From positions 1 to 38,473 of the forward strand of contig LCBB01000004.1 of the NCBI GenBank assembly GCA_000996895.1: 38,473 nt of DNA, in the 5' to 3' direction. This DNA comes from a candidate division WWE3 bacterium GW2011_GWC2_41_23. GTDB taxonomy: Bacteria; Patescibacteriota; WWE3; UBA101185; UBA10185. Numbering within the stretch: the first letter of the stretch is position 1; the number at the start of each line of letters is the position of its first letter. The notes under the pieces were generated by a model. It did no database searches. It worked only from the letters and a program-made list of their open reading frames with translations, and was not told the DNA's origin. This document shows positions 17,930 to 28,855 of this stretch, one piece after another. The translations under genes were made by a program, and so were the position numbers.

Positions 17930-20900
17930 TTTCTTTTTCGTCTAAGAATAATTATGGTACCAATACTTAAAACAACCAAGCTAGGAATGATATATCTCCA
18001 AATATTTGATTTACGAGTTTCTTCAACAACACTGGGATTATCTTTCTCTACATCTTCCAAACCTAGTACATTCTTTGTCTCATCACCTGATTCAAGAACC
18101 TCGTCAGTAGCCGCAAGAGTTGTGGGACTCTCGTAGGTATTGATAATGACCTTTTCCTGAGTTGATGGAATCTCTATTGATATTGTCTTCGTGTTGCTTC
18201 TGTTACCAGCCCCGTCCTCAGAAACTAGTTTGAAGTAATATGTTTTACCTTCTTTAACATCATTTACTGTCACATCTTCATCGTCCCTATCATTTTCTGC
18301 TATTCTTGAGTCGCTATTTTTGTCAAAGCTTTCACTGTATCCAAGATATACAAACACTTTGTCTATATCGCTGTCATTATTTTCCCAAGTTAATTTTATT
18401 GTTTTATCATCGCTGTCGTAGCCTACTCCAACGTTTTCAGGCCTATCTGGGGCTTCTGTATCTTCTTCTACGGCCTTTTTGGTTGTAAAGCTTAGCTCAT
18501 CACCTACAACTTCAGGTGACCCATGCGAGACCGCTCTGTAATAATATGTTGTTTCGGCAGTTAATGGACTAATAGTTACATTATGACTAATTACCATAGG
18601 CGAACCATCCGTCTCAATAGTTGAATAAGCATAACCATAGTTTGGAGCTGTACCTAAAGTTGGATGTGACGCCGTATCATATATTACTCTACTAGTGCTC
18701 AGATGATCTGTCGTCCATGTAATTGTTATGCTGGTACTCTCAAGATTAGTAGAACTTTCCCCTGAAATAACTGGAGGAGGTAATACTGTAATATCTATGG
18801 TAGCTTCATTACTGTCATATTCTCCATCGTTTGTTTGGTATGTAAAACTATCGTTGCCTATATAACCCGTATCAGGTGTATATGTTACTTGATTTCCTGA
18901 GACCGTTGATAAGGAACCATTTGTTGGGTCAGAATTAATCGAATAGACAAGTGGATCATTTTCAATGTCATTGCCTAATAGGGTTATCGATATCGCTGCC
19001 TCTTGAGTAGTTGAGTATGCATCAGCGCTCACGGTTGGTGCATCATTTACAGGATTAATGGTTAGATTAACAAAACCCGTGTCTGTTAGAGTACCGTCTG
19101 ACAGAGTGTATTCAAAACTTGCTGCTCCGTTATAGTTATTTACCGGAGTGAATATAATATTTGAACCGTCTATATAAACTGTACCGTGTGTTGGGGTTGA
19201 AACTCCGATAACAGAAAGTGTATCAAGATCAACGTCGGTATCGTTTGTAATTAAGTCATTTTTAGCTAATATCAACTGCGTATCTTCGTCAAAAGATGCG
19301 TTATCTTGATTTGCTTCTGGAGCGTCATTCACCGAATTCACAGTAATATTTACAGTTACGATATTGCTATCAGCCAGACCATCATTAACTTTGTATGTAA
19401 ATGTATCAACCCCATTATAATTCGTATCCGGTGTATAAGTTAATTCATTTCCTGAAATTGTTCCCAAAGTTCCATGATTTGCACCGGTTTCAACTGTATA
19501 TGTAAGAGTGTTTGCTGGAATATCAGCATCGCTAGCATTTAAAATAATGCTTTTTGAAACGTCTTCATTTGTTGATGTGTTTACATCTTGTGCAACTGGA
19601 GAGGTGTTAACTTCATTAACTGTAATCTCTATTTCCTCAGAATCAGTGTAAATTCCATCAGTTACATTAACAGTAACATTATAAGTATTAGGTCCTTGTA
19701 CCTCTGTAGGTGTAAAACTAAAATTGCCTGTATCAGATTCTATTGAAGCTCCTGTTGGTGCATTTGTTAGAGAAAGTTCAAGAGCATCGCTTGTATCAGA
19801 ATCGTTTGCTGTAACCGTAAAGCTAAGTTCTGCTAACTCATCAATAGATTTATCGCCAATTACATCAAGAGCTGGTAGATCATTTATAGCATTGATTGTG
19901 ATAGTAACTGTACCTGTGTTACTTTCAAAATTACCATCGTCCACCTTGAATGTAAATGAATCGCCACCAAAGTAGTTTTCATTAGGAGTGTAAATGACTT
20001 GATTTCCGTAAGGTCCTCCAAGCGCTCCGTTAGATGTACTATCTATTATTGTATAAGATAAACTATCACCCTCAATATCTGTACCTACTAAGTATATTGA
20101 AACTGAATTATCCTCGTCTGTAACAGCAGTACCATCATTAACAGAAGGCGCATCATTTATAGGATTAACTGTTACTAAAACGGTAGTTGTATCTGTTAAC
20201 GAACCGTCGGAAACAGTGTAATCAAAGCTTGCTGATCCAAAATAATTAGAAGTTGGAGTGAATATAACATTAGAGCCATCAATAGATACCAATCCGTTTA
20301 CTGGGTTAGAAATTGAACTTAAAACTAATGAGATATCGTCAACATCAGTGTCATTTTCAATTAGAGTCTCTTTTGAAACGGACAAAGTATTATCTTCATC
20401 AACAGAAGCAGAGTCGGGATTTGCTACGGGGGCGTCATTGAAGGCGGTAACAGTTATAAATACAGTTGCGGTATTGCTATCCGTTTCGCCATCATTTGCT
20501 TTATAAGTAAAGGAATCGTCGCCGTAAAAATTTGCATTTGGTGTATAAGTAGCACTGTCATTCAAAATTGAAATCGTACCGTTAGATGGATCTGTTACCT
20601 TTGCATACGTAATGGATTGCGTAGGAATATCAGAATCTGTAGCATTAAGCGTTATAATTTTTTCCAAATCTTCCGATGTTGCGGCATTAACATCGTTCAC
20701 TAAAGGAGCTACATTTATCTCATTAACGGTTACAGTTATTATTTCAGTATCTATGCTTACCCCATCCGTAACATTTACATCAAACGTGTATTCCTGAGGA
20801 CCTTGTGACTCTGAAGGAGTAAAGCTGAAATAACCACTGTTAGTATCTATAGTGGCTCCCGTGGGCTCATCACTAAGGTAATAGGTTAAAGAACTATCAG

Positions 20901-23900
20901 GATCTGTAGCAGTTGCTGTGAAAGTAAGTTCAGTTAATTCGTCTACCGATTTATTGCCAATTTCATCTAACACCGGAGGGTCATTAAACTCTGTCACGGT
21001 TATATCAATTGTCGCGATGTTACTATCTAACAACCCATCATTTACTTTAAAAGTAAAAGAATCGTTGCCTTCGTAATTTTCGTTAGGGCTGTAGTCTACT
21101 TGACTACCAACTATACTACCCAACGAACCATTAGATGGGTTATCTACGATAATATAGCTTATTGAATCCCCATCAACGTCACTTCCCGTCAAGGTAATTG
21201 TAACAACGCCATCTTCCTCCGCAGAAGCTGTACCCAAGTTAGCTACAGGAGCGTCATTAATTGGGTTTATTGTAACGGTGACTGTTGCTTTATCAGTTAA
21301 CTCACCATCAGAAACAGTGTAATCAAAATATGCAGTACCGTTAAAATTACTGTCAGGAGTGAATACAACGTTATCACCATCTATAGCAACACTACCATTT
21401 ACAGGGGTTGATACATTACTTAAAGTTAAAGTAACATCATCTACATCTGTATCATTTGTTAATAGGCCACTTTCTGCGATTATTGTGTCTTCATCTTCAT
21501 TACCAGAGGCACTGTCTGGGTTTGCATCGGGACCATCATTAATTGCGTTTACTGTAATGTGAACTGTTTCTGAACTACTATCGGTAACGCCATCGTTAGC
21601 TTTATAAGTAAAGGCATCATCACCATAATAGTTTGTGTCAGCCGTGTACGTTACCTGATCCCCAGCAATTGACACTAATCCGTGCGATGGGTCGGTTACA
21701 GAATAATTTAATGTTTGCGTTGGTATATCTGTGTCATTACCTTCGAGAGTAATAACTTTAGCAGTGTCTTCATTAGTAGTAGCCCACAATTCGTTAACAA
21801 CCGAAGCCACATTTACCTCGTTCACGGTAACGGTTATTGTTTCGACATCACTATCTAATCCATCGGTAACATTTATATCAACATTATAGGTATTTGATCC
21901 CTGGCTCTCTACGGGTGTAAAACTAAATTCTCCTGTAGATGAATTGATAGAAGCCCCTGTTGGTGCATTGGAAAGTGAGAAGGATAAAACGTCTTCTGTG
22001 TCCACCTCAACTGCTGTAGCAGTGAAGTTAAGTTCATTAAACTCATCAATCGTTTTATCTCCTACTGTATTTAAAACCGGAGCATCATTAATTGGGTTTA
22101 TAGTAATAGATACCGAAGCGGTATCAGTCAATTCACCGTCTGTTACAGTGTAAGAAAAGCTTGCAGAGCCGTTATAATTTGAGCTTGGTGTGAATACAAC
22201 ATTATCACCATCTATTTCAACTGTACCGTTTACAGGATCAAAAACTATTGATAACGAAAGGCTATCTTCATCTACATCCTCGTCATTAGCTAGTAAAGAC
22301 GCTTTAGTTATGACCAAAGCGGAATCTTCATCAGTAGAGCTGCTATCGTCATATGCCACTGGCGCATCATTAATTGAATTTACTGTAATTGTTACAAGTC
22401 CTGTGTCTGTCAAACTACCATCAGATATTAAATATTCATAGGTTGCTTGTCCATTAAAATTCTCAGGTGGCGTGAATTCAATTGTACTGCTATTAAATGT
22501 GAGAACACTCCCTGTAGGTGTAACATTGCTTACACTTAAAATACTGAAGTCATCTGTTGTATTATCCGGATCGGTATCATTTGATAATAGATATGCATGA
22601 TTTACCAAAAGTGTGGAATCCTCGTTAACATCCAAATTATCATCAGTGGCAATAGGGCTATTGTTTATCTCGTTAACTGTTACTGAAAAACTTTCAGTAG
22701 CAATATTGTTTATTTCAAAACCATCATCTACTTGGATAGTAAAATCAAATACGCTGCCTCCCTGACTTTCATCAGGAGTAAAGTTAAATTCACCTGTTTC
22801 AGTGTTTATTGACGAATTATCAACAGAAGAATTTGTAAGTGAATACGAAGGTGCTCCACCATCTACATCTGTTACAACAGGAGTAATTTGTAAATTATAA
22901 TATTCGTCAATCGTTTGGTTTGGGATACTTTCTATAACTGGCGCATCATTAATGCCTGTAATTGTTAAGGATACCAAAGCGTCGTTACTATCTACAGACC
23001 CATCATTTACTACAAATTCAAAAGAATCACTGCCATTGTATCCGGGATTTGGTGTATAGGTTGCAACATTACCGTCGATATCTACATTACCGTGCACAGG
23101 AACAGTACTAACTATAAATGTAAGAATATCGTCTTCGGGATCTGTGCCATTTAAGCCTATATCCACTGAATTATCTTCATCAGTTTCGGCTGTTGTTCCA
23201 TATGCTGTAGGAGCGTCATTTACCGCTACTATATTAACCGTTACATTCTCAGTCGCAGAGAATGATGGATCTGCACCATCCTCTACTTTAATAGATAAAA
23301 CGCACGAAGCAGATGGTACGGGTCCATTAGGAGTAAATGAATAGTAACCTGTGTTTGTATCTAATGATCCGTTGCATGTATCTAACTCTGTTTTGCTCCA
23401 ACTGGCACTTGGTCCATCTGGGTCTGTTACTTCAGCATCATATGTATAAAGAATATCTTCGGTGGCCGTTATTGGTGCGGTACTATCTATAGACGGGGCA
23501 TCGTTTATAGAATTTACGGTAATGTTTACTGTGGCACTGTTGGTTAAATATCCATCCGAAACAGTATATTCAAAGCTTGCGGATCCAAAATAATCTGTAG
23601 ATGGTGTAAATACAATATTAGCCCCATCTATATAAACAGTTCCATTAATTGGTTTAGAAACACTTTGAACATTTAATAAGGAGTGATCGTCATCAACATC
23701 AGTATCGTTAGTTAATACTTCATCCTTAGTTAAGATTAATTGTGTGTCTTCATCTGTGGAAGCTGAGTCAGAATTAGCTGTTGGTGCATCATTGATAGGA
23801 TCAACTGTAATAGTTACAGTTGCATTCTCACTATAATCTGTACCATCACTTATTTTATAAACAAAGGTATCGATACCATAATAGTTGGTGTTAGGTGCAT

Positions 23901-26900
23901 AACTAAATGAGCCATTATTATTTAGTGATAAGTCACCGTTAGTTACATCAGAGACAAGAGCCGTGGATATACTTGAATTTTCAGGGTCACTATCATTACT
24001 CAGTATTCCTGGAGCTGTAACATTAAGAACAGAGTCTTCATCAGTTGAATAATCATCGCCTGTACTAATTGGTAAATCATTTACAGCAGTTACTGTTACT
24101 GTAGTTGTTTGAGTATCAGACAGATTTGGTGATCCGTAGTCACTTATGGTTACAGAAACTTCACATGTAGAAATTGGGGTTGGTCCAACTGGTGTAAATG
24201 TATAAACTCCCGAAGAAGAATCTAGCGAACCATTACAAGTATCTGATGCTGATTTTGTCCACACAGCACTGGGTCCGTCTACATCTGTTTCGTCAGCATC
24301 GTATGTGTAAAGCGTATCTTCTGTAGCTGAGTTTGGCGCGGTTGTATTAATTGAAGGTGCGTCATTAATTGAGTCTACCGTAATTGAGACTGTGGCAAAG
24401 TCACTGTCGGCACTGCCATCGTTAACTTTGTATGTAAATGAATCAGAACCATTATATTCGGAATTTGGAGTATATGTTGTTTGCCCACTACTAATAGGTC
24501 CTAAACTTCCATGGGTTGGGCTTGTTCCCAAAATGTAGCTAAATGTGTTTCCTGGAAGATCGGGATCAGTTACATTTAATGTAATGTCTTTTGATCTATC
24601 TTCATCTGTTGAAACACTAAAGTCATTTACGACAGGAACTACATTAACCTCGTTTACTGTGATAGTAATGTCTTCTGTATCACTTGTATTACCGTCTGTT
24701 ACTGAAACGGTTAAATTATATGAATTAGGTCCTTGGCTTTCTGTTGGAGTGAAGGTGAAGAATCCTGATGTTGACCCAATAGAAGCTCCTGTTGGTGCAT
24801 TTATAAGCGAGTATGTTAGTGAACTATCTGGATCAGCTGCGCTTGCAGTGAATGTGAGTGTATCAAGTTCATCGATAATTTTATTCCCAATCGCATCAAG
24901 TATCGGAGTATCATTTATAGCCCCAACAGTAATACTTACGGTTGCAGTGTTACTATCAAGAAACCCATCGCTTGCTTTAAATGTAAAGGAGTCTCCGCCA
25001 ACGTAATCAGTATTAGGTACGTAGTTTACTTGAGTACCTGAAATTATTTCTAAAGAGCCATGTGTTGGCGCGTCTATTAAGTTAAAGCTGAGGCTATCTT
25101 CATCAATATCATTGCCAGTGAGCGTAACTAATACCTCAGTGTCTTCATCAATAGAAATTGATTGAGAATTGGCAGTAGGTGCGTCATTCACAGAATTAAC
25201 AGATATACTCACTGTAGCTGTATTACTATCAGCATTCCCATCGTTAGCTTTATATGTAAATGAATCAGGCCCGTTGTAATTTTCGTTTGGTGTGTATAAA
25301 ACTTGATTTCCGGATACTGTGCCAAGATTCCCATGACTTGCGCCAACTACAATTGAGTAACTTAAAGAATTTGCTGGTTCATCAGTATCTGTAGCATTCA
25401 GGGTTATTGCTTTGCTGTCATCTTCATCTAATGAATCACTTACGCCGTAAGAAACAGGTACTACATTAACCTCATTTACAGTTATTGTAATGTCTTCGTA
25501 ATCAATGTTTGACCCATCTGTCACAGAAACAGTCATATAATAGTTATCGGGTCCTTGGCTTTCTGTTGGAGTGAAGGTAAATACACCACTAGTTGGGTTT
25601 ATTGATGCTCCACTTGGTTCATCTGTAAGATAGTAAGTTGTAGAGGGCCCATCTGGATCAGTGGCAGAAGCTGTGAATGTTAACTGTGTTAATTCATCAA
25701 CAGTCTTATTGCCAATTGGGTCAAGTACAGGTAGTACCTCATTAACATTAATAGTGTATGTCTTTGAAGTTGTACCATCTTGAGCAGTAACTATTAATTC
25801 ATTGCCAGTTAATATTGGGTCGTTTAGATTCGTATCACTCCAAGTTTGATTGGGCTCATCCTTTGTTAATGCTGCTAAAAATGTTGCCTCTGAGGTATTA
25901 AATGGGACGTTAGAAATAGTATCGAGTTCAACTGTATAAACTCCTGAAGATACTGTAGCTATGGTGCTAGGAGACTCTACTGTTACGGTAACAACATAAT
26001 CCTGTGTAGTACTATTAACAGCGGTTACCGTATATGTAACAGGGCTCGAGAAATCCTGTGCTACTTCGGAGGGCGGACTTACCATTTCCCCAGTATGTGT
26101 AATTGTTGGAAGTAACGAAGATATGTTGGTTCCATAGGGTACTACAAGGGAAATTGTATGTTCGTTTTCATTGATAATACCGGTAATTCCCAAGGAATTA
26201 AAGTTAAATGAAACGATATCCTTTGAGCCATTTAGTGATCTAACGGCATTATAAGCATTTATCCTTTTTCCTGTAACGGTTTTACCAACTAAGCTCGGTT
26301 TTGTATCCCCAGTATTTAAAATTGCATTCTTTACTTCATCATAAGTTAGTGAACTATCTATACTCCATAATAGTGCCGCAAGACCCGCTGTGTATGGTGC
26401 AGCAAACGAGGTCCCGTCTACAAATTCGTATTCATATGAACCAGCTGCTCTTTTAAGTAGAACAATGTCGTCTATTAAACAACCATCCCCGTATGTTCCT
26501 TTATCGGAATCGGAATCTGTTACCCATCTAAATCTTAATTTAAAATTACTTGTATAAAAATCCGATGCGATCGATGCTGTCATGTAAGCGGATGCGTAGC
26601 CGCCATCATCCAGTTCATCACCATTGAGAATATCTATCATGGGTTCATCATATTTTCCTTCCCCCCACCCAAGATCTACCTCACTAAAGTTTGTTCCGTC
26701 AGAACTTGCTTCAACAACCATATAATCATGCCAACCATCTAATGGATACTCAGTATCGCACTCTGTATAGAAACCAATAGCAACATCACTCGCTCCATCT
26801 AGATTCACTGTTGAAGTTGTTATTTTACTATTGTTATTTTCTGAATATGGATATTCTAAATCCCCATAGAGTACCTTCCAACCTGGTCCCCAAATGTCGC

Positions 26901-28659
26901 TATAGTCTATGGTTGCAAAAGTACCATCTTCTGTCCATCCACTGGGTATAAATGGAATAATGACTGATTCAAAATCCTCGTCAAGTACAGTAGAATCATT
27001 AAAAGATAACGAAGTTGAATATATATTTTCACCTGGTGCCCCAACGTCTACAAATGTAGAGCTATAATTTGAAAAGTTAGACAACCCGTCATTCTGATCA
27101 GTTGATGCCACTGAAATGATATTATTAAGGTTAAGGTCTGACGGGTAGGCGTGCGTGTAGTCATTGTTGGAAGCTTCGTTTCCAGCCGCAGCTATAAAAA
27201 TTCCTCCATAATTTAGGAATCTATTTATTGCGTCGTATTCAGCTTGTGAATATGCAGTACCTGCAAAGCTAGCGTTTATAACTTTAGCTCCGTTTTGAAT
27301 TGCAAAATCAATTGCCATAACCTCTGAAGCGACATCGAAGCCGTGTTTCAAAGCCATAATCTTAGCTCTAAGAGTGACCCCTAATATTCCCTGATTATTA
27401 TTTCTTGATGCGGCAATTATTCCTGCAGAATATGTCCCGTGAATGCTGTCTGTGGGTTGGGGATCCTTGTCGTTGTCTTCAAAATCGTACCCGTGTAAAC
27501 AACCTCCAAGGTTATTTCCGGAAATATCCTTACAATTAGATCCATCCCACATGTTTCCAACCAAATCAGGATGGTTATATGCAACACCACTATCAATTAC
27601 TGCTACTATAACGTCAGTAGAACCTTCATCCACCAACCAAGCTTCTGGAGCATCAATATCAGAGTCCAATGTCCCTATCACATTATTAACTGTTTGACCT
27701 GTATTATCTAAACCCCACAAATTTTGTTTATAGGTGTCATTACTATTGATCGTTTGGGGATATCTTAAATAATTTGGCTCTGCATACTCAACTCTTTTGT
27801 CTTCTCTTAATTCTTTTATTTTATCTTCTACCGATTTGTTATCTTTAATTCTAAGTAATGAAATATTGCCAGATCTAGACTCTTTAACTTTTTCTAATTT
27901 CTTAGTAAGAGCAAAAACACTAGCTTTAGCTCTACCAAGTGTTCGTTCTAGGTCTATCTCGCTATCTCTATACTTTACCAATACCTCCCCCGGCATGTAT
28001 TCCAAATTCTCAGAGGGAACTCTATTAAAAAGGTCTCTATTCTCTTCTTTTGATTTCTTTTCACCGTGTCGCTGATTTAACCTGAGCATTTCATCGTCAC
28101 TTTGCACTGCTGTATTTTGTTCAATAGTAGGATCTCGTGTAACCTCACTATTTTCACTTGTCTCCCCAGTCAGTTCAGACATAATTGTTTCATCTGGGAG
28201 AACTTCAATTGGAATTATTTCATCAGTATCATTTGGGATTTCATTCGGGCCTTGTTCAGATACAGTTGTTTCCTGAGGAGACAATGTATCTTCGGTCAGT
28301 TCTAGTGCTGTTGGTTCGCTACCAGGACTTAGAATTTCAAGGGAATCGCTATATGTTACCTCACCCACAGGCTCCGGTTGCTCATCACTATCAGATGGCA
28401 GAACGCCCGGTTCTGAATCAAGCAGACTTTCAGTTGGGACAGCCTCAACAGCTTCACTATTGGGATCAGAACCAGTAATTGCTTCTAATTGCTCCGGAGG
28501 TGTAAATTCTTGGTCCCCAGACAACTCTAAAATAGTATTGGATGTTTGAGCAAATACCGGCGTAAAATAAAGAATTGGATAAAAGTTCTGAAAAATTAAT
28601 GAAAATATTACAAATTGGTTTAACAACCTATGTGCTATTTTCTTATGTTTAATTTTCAT
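17926..28659 (-). CDS. Giant surface protein: S8 subtilisin-like peptidase, ~25 cadherin/Ig-like repeats, two Fn3-like domains, C-terminal TM anchor
   Basis: Signal peptide; prodomain (MPGEVLVKYRD...VEYAEPNYLR); D (VAVIDSGVAYNHPDL), H (SIHGTYSAG), S (DGTSFAAPYTAG); repeated xITVNxxNDAP modules; C-terminal IIPSLVVLSIGTIIILRRKRK. Confidence 0.95.
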   Translation of the reverse strand: MKIKHKKIAHRLLNQFVIFSLIFQNFYPILYFTPVFAQTSNTILELSGDQEFTPPEQLEAITGSDPNSEAVEAVPTESLLDSEPGVLPSDSDEQPEPVGEVTYSDSLEILSPGSEPTALELTEDTLSPQETTVSEQGPNEIPNDTDEIIPIEVLPDETIMSELTGETSENSEVTRDPTIEQNTAVQSDDEMLRLNQRHGEKKSKEENRDLFNRVPSENLEYMPGEVLVKYRDSEIDLERTLGRAKASVFALTKKLEKVKESRSGNISLLRIKDNKSVEDKIKELREDKRVEYAEPNYLRYPQTINSNDTYKQNLWGLDNTGQTVNNVIGTLDSDIDAPEAWLVDEGSTDVIVAVIDSGVAYNHPDLVGNMWDGSNCKDISGNNLGGCLHGYDFEDNDKDPQPTDSIHGTYSAGIIAASRNNNQGILGVTLRAKIMALKHGFDVASEVMAIDFAIQNGAKVINASFAGTAYSQAEYDAINRFLNYGGIFIAAAGNEASNNDYTHAYPSDLNLNNIISVASTDQNDGLSNFSNYSSTFVDVGAPGENIYSTSLSFNDSTVLDEDFESVIIPFIPSGWTEDGTFATIDYSDIWGPGWKVLYGDLEYPYSENNNSKITTSTVNLDGASDVAIGFYTECDTEYPLDGWHDYMVVEASSDGTNFSEVDLGWGEGKYDEPMIDILNGDELDDGGYASAYMTASIASDFYTSNFKLRFRWVTDSDSDKGTYGDGCLIDDIVLLKRAAGSYEYEFVDGTSFAAPYTAGLAALLWSIDSSLTYDEVKNAILNTGDTKPSLVGKTVTGKRINAYNAVRSLNGSKDIVSFNFNSLGITGIINENEHTISLVVPYGTNISSLLPTITHTGEMVSPPSEVAQDFSSPVTYTVTAVNSTTQDYVVTVTVESPSTIATVSSGVYTVELDTISNVPFNTSEATFLAALTKDEPNQTWSDTNLNDPILTGNELIVTAQDGTTSKTYTINVNEVLPVLDPIGNKTVDELTQLTFTASATDPDGPSTTYYLTDEPSGASINPTSGVFTFTPTESQGPDNYYMTVSVTDGSNIDYEDITITVNEVNVVPVSYGVSDSLDEDDSKAITLNATDTDEPANSLSYSIVVGASHGNLGTVSGNQVLYTPNENYNGPDSFTYKANDGNADSNTATVSISVNSVNDAPTANSQSISIDEDTEVLVTLTGNDIDEDSLSFNLIDAPTHGSLEIISGTQVNYVPNTDYVGGDSFTFKASDGFLDSNTATVSITVGAINDTPILDAIGNKIIDELDTLTFTASAADPDSSLTYSLINAPTGASIGSTSGFFTFTPTESQGPNSYNLTVSVTDGNTSDTEDITITVNEVNVVPVVNDFSVSTDEDRSKDITLNVTDPDLPGNTFSYILGTSPTHGSLGPISSGQTTYTPNSEYNGSDSFTYKVNDGSADSDFATVSITVDSINDAPSINTTAPNSATEDTLYTYDADETDVDGPSAVWTKSASDTCNGSLDSSSGVYTFTPVGPTPISTCEVSVTISDYGSPNLSDTQTTTVTVTAVNDLPISTGDDYSTDEDSVLNVTAPGILSNDSDPENSSISTALVSDVTNGDLSLNNNGSFSYAPNTNYYGIDTFVYKISDGTDYSENATVTITVDPINDAPTANSDSASTDEDTQLILTKDEVLTNDTDVDDDHSLLNVQSVSKPINGTVYIDGANIVFTPSTDYFGSASFEYTVSDGYLTNSATVNITVNSINDAPSIDSTAPITATEDILYTYDAEVTDPDGPSASWSKTELDTCNGSLDTNTGYYSFTPNGPVPSASCVLSIKVEDGADPSFSATENVTVNIVAVNDAPTAYGTTAETDEDNSVDIGLNGTDPEDDILTFIVSTVPVHGNVDIDGNVATYTPNPGYNGSDSFEFVVNDGSVDSNDALVSLTITGINDAPVIESIPNQTIDEYYNLQITPVVTDVDGGAPSYSLTNSSVDNSSINTETGEFNFTPDESQGGSVFDFTIQVDDGFEINNIATESFSVTVNEINNSPIATDDNLDVNEDSTLLVNHAYLLSNDTDPDNTTDDFSILSVSNVTPTGSVLTFNSSTIEFTPPENFNGQATYEYLISDGSLTDTGLVTITVNSINDAPVAYDDSSSTDEDSALVITKASLLANDEDVDEDSLSLSIVFDPVNGTVEIDGDNVVFTPSSNYNGSASFSYTVTDGELTDTASVSITINPINDAPVLNTVGDKTIDEFNELNFTATAVEVDTEDVLSFSLSNAPTGASINSSTGEFSFTPVESQGSNTYNVDINVTDGLDSDVETITVTVNEVNVASVVNELWATTNEDTAKVITLEGNDTDIPTQTLNYSVTDPSHGLVSIAGDQVTYTADTNYYGDDAFTYKANDGVTDSSSETVHITVNAINDGPDANPDSASGNEDEDTIIAESGLLTNDTDVDDVTLTLSNVSTPVNGSVAIDGDNVVFTPDSNFNGTAYFDYTVSDGELTDKATVTVTINPINDAPVANLGTASAEEDGVVTITLTGSDVDGDSISYIIVDNPSNGSLGSIVGSQVDYSPNENYEGNDSFTFKVNDGLLDSNIATIDITVTEFNDPPVLDEIGNKSVDELTELTFTATATDPDSSLTYYLSDEPTGATIDTNSGYFSFTPSESQGPQEYTFDVNVTDGVSIDTEIITVTVNEINVAPLVNDVNAATSEDLEKIITLNATDSDIPTQSITYAKVTDPSNGTISILNDSATYTPNANFYGDDSFTYKANDGETDSNTATVFITVTAFNDAPVANPDSASVDEDNTLSVSKETLIENDTDVDDISLVLSSISNPVNGLVSIDGSNVIFTPTSNYFGSASFDYTVSDGSLTDTTTVLVTVNPINDAPSVNDGTAVTDEDNSVSIYLVGTDIEGDSLSYTIIDSTSNGALGGPYGNQVIYTPNENYFGGDSFTFKVDDGNFESNTGTVTITINAINDLPALDVIGDKSIDELAELSFTVTANDSDTSDALELSLTNAPTGASIESDTGNFSFTPTEVQGPNTYNVTVNVTDGIYTDSEEIEITVNEVNTSPVAQDVNTSTNEDVSKSIILNASDADIPANTLTYTVETGANHGTLGTISGNELTYTPDTNYNGVDTFTYKVNDGLADSNIVTVNITVNSVNDAPEANQDNASFDEDTQLILAKNDLITNDTDVDLDTLSVIGVSTPTHGTVYIDGSNIIFTPVNNYNGAASFEYTLSDGTLTDTGFVNLTINPVNDAPTVSADAYSTTQEAAISITLLGNDIENDPLVYSINSDPTNGSLSTVSGNQVTYTPDTGYIGNDSFTYQTNDGEYDSNEATIDITVLPPPVISGESSTNLESTSITITWTTDHLSTSRVIYDTASHPTLGTAPNYGYAYSTIETDGSPMVISHNVTISPLTAETTYYYRAVSHGSPEVVGDELSFTTKKAVEEDTEAPDRPENVGVGYDSDDKTIKLTWENNDSDIDKVFVYLGYSESFDKNSDSRIAENDRDDEDVTVNDVKEGKTYYFKLVSEDGAGNRSNTKTISIEIPSTQEKVIINTYESPTTLAATDEVLESGDETKNVLGLEDVEKDNPSVVEETRKSNIWRYIIPSLVVLSIGTIIILRRKRK
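18771..22077 (-). repeat. Three tandem copies of a four-module ~1.1-kb superrepeat inside the giant gene
   Basis: Homologous boundaries (VLNTVGDKTIDE, VLDEIGNKSVDE, ALDVIGDKSIDE, then end) at ~22077, 20973, 19872, 18771: spacing 1104, 1101, 1101 bp by hand count. Confidence 0.8.
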
Positions 28660-28794
28660 CTTAATTTATAGTACTTTTAGGTACTACCTATATAATATAT
28701 TGCTAGGGCGGGAGATACAAGAGATTTATACACCAATTAGGAAGCATATGCAAACCTATAGTTGGTATTCCAAAGTGATCTTCGTTCTGCTTGT

Positions 28795-28814
28795 TTTTTG
28801 TAGTATTTTGTAGT
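28795..28814 (-). promoter_or_regulatory. Operator-like 10-bp direct repeat (ACTACAAAAT ACTACAAAAA)
   Basis: Matches ACTACGAAGT ACTACGAAAC at 32010-32029. Confidence 0.5.
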
Positions 28815-28855
28815 TTTTTACAACAATAGGTGCCTTTTTAAGATAAAATGTAGCC

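Noticed and set aside
24545-25006. 153-aa and other plus-strand ORFs opposite the giant gene
   Set aside because: Low-complexity S/T/V-rich antisense shadows of the repetitive coding strand; same for other 60-97 aa frames within 17926-28659
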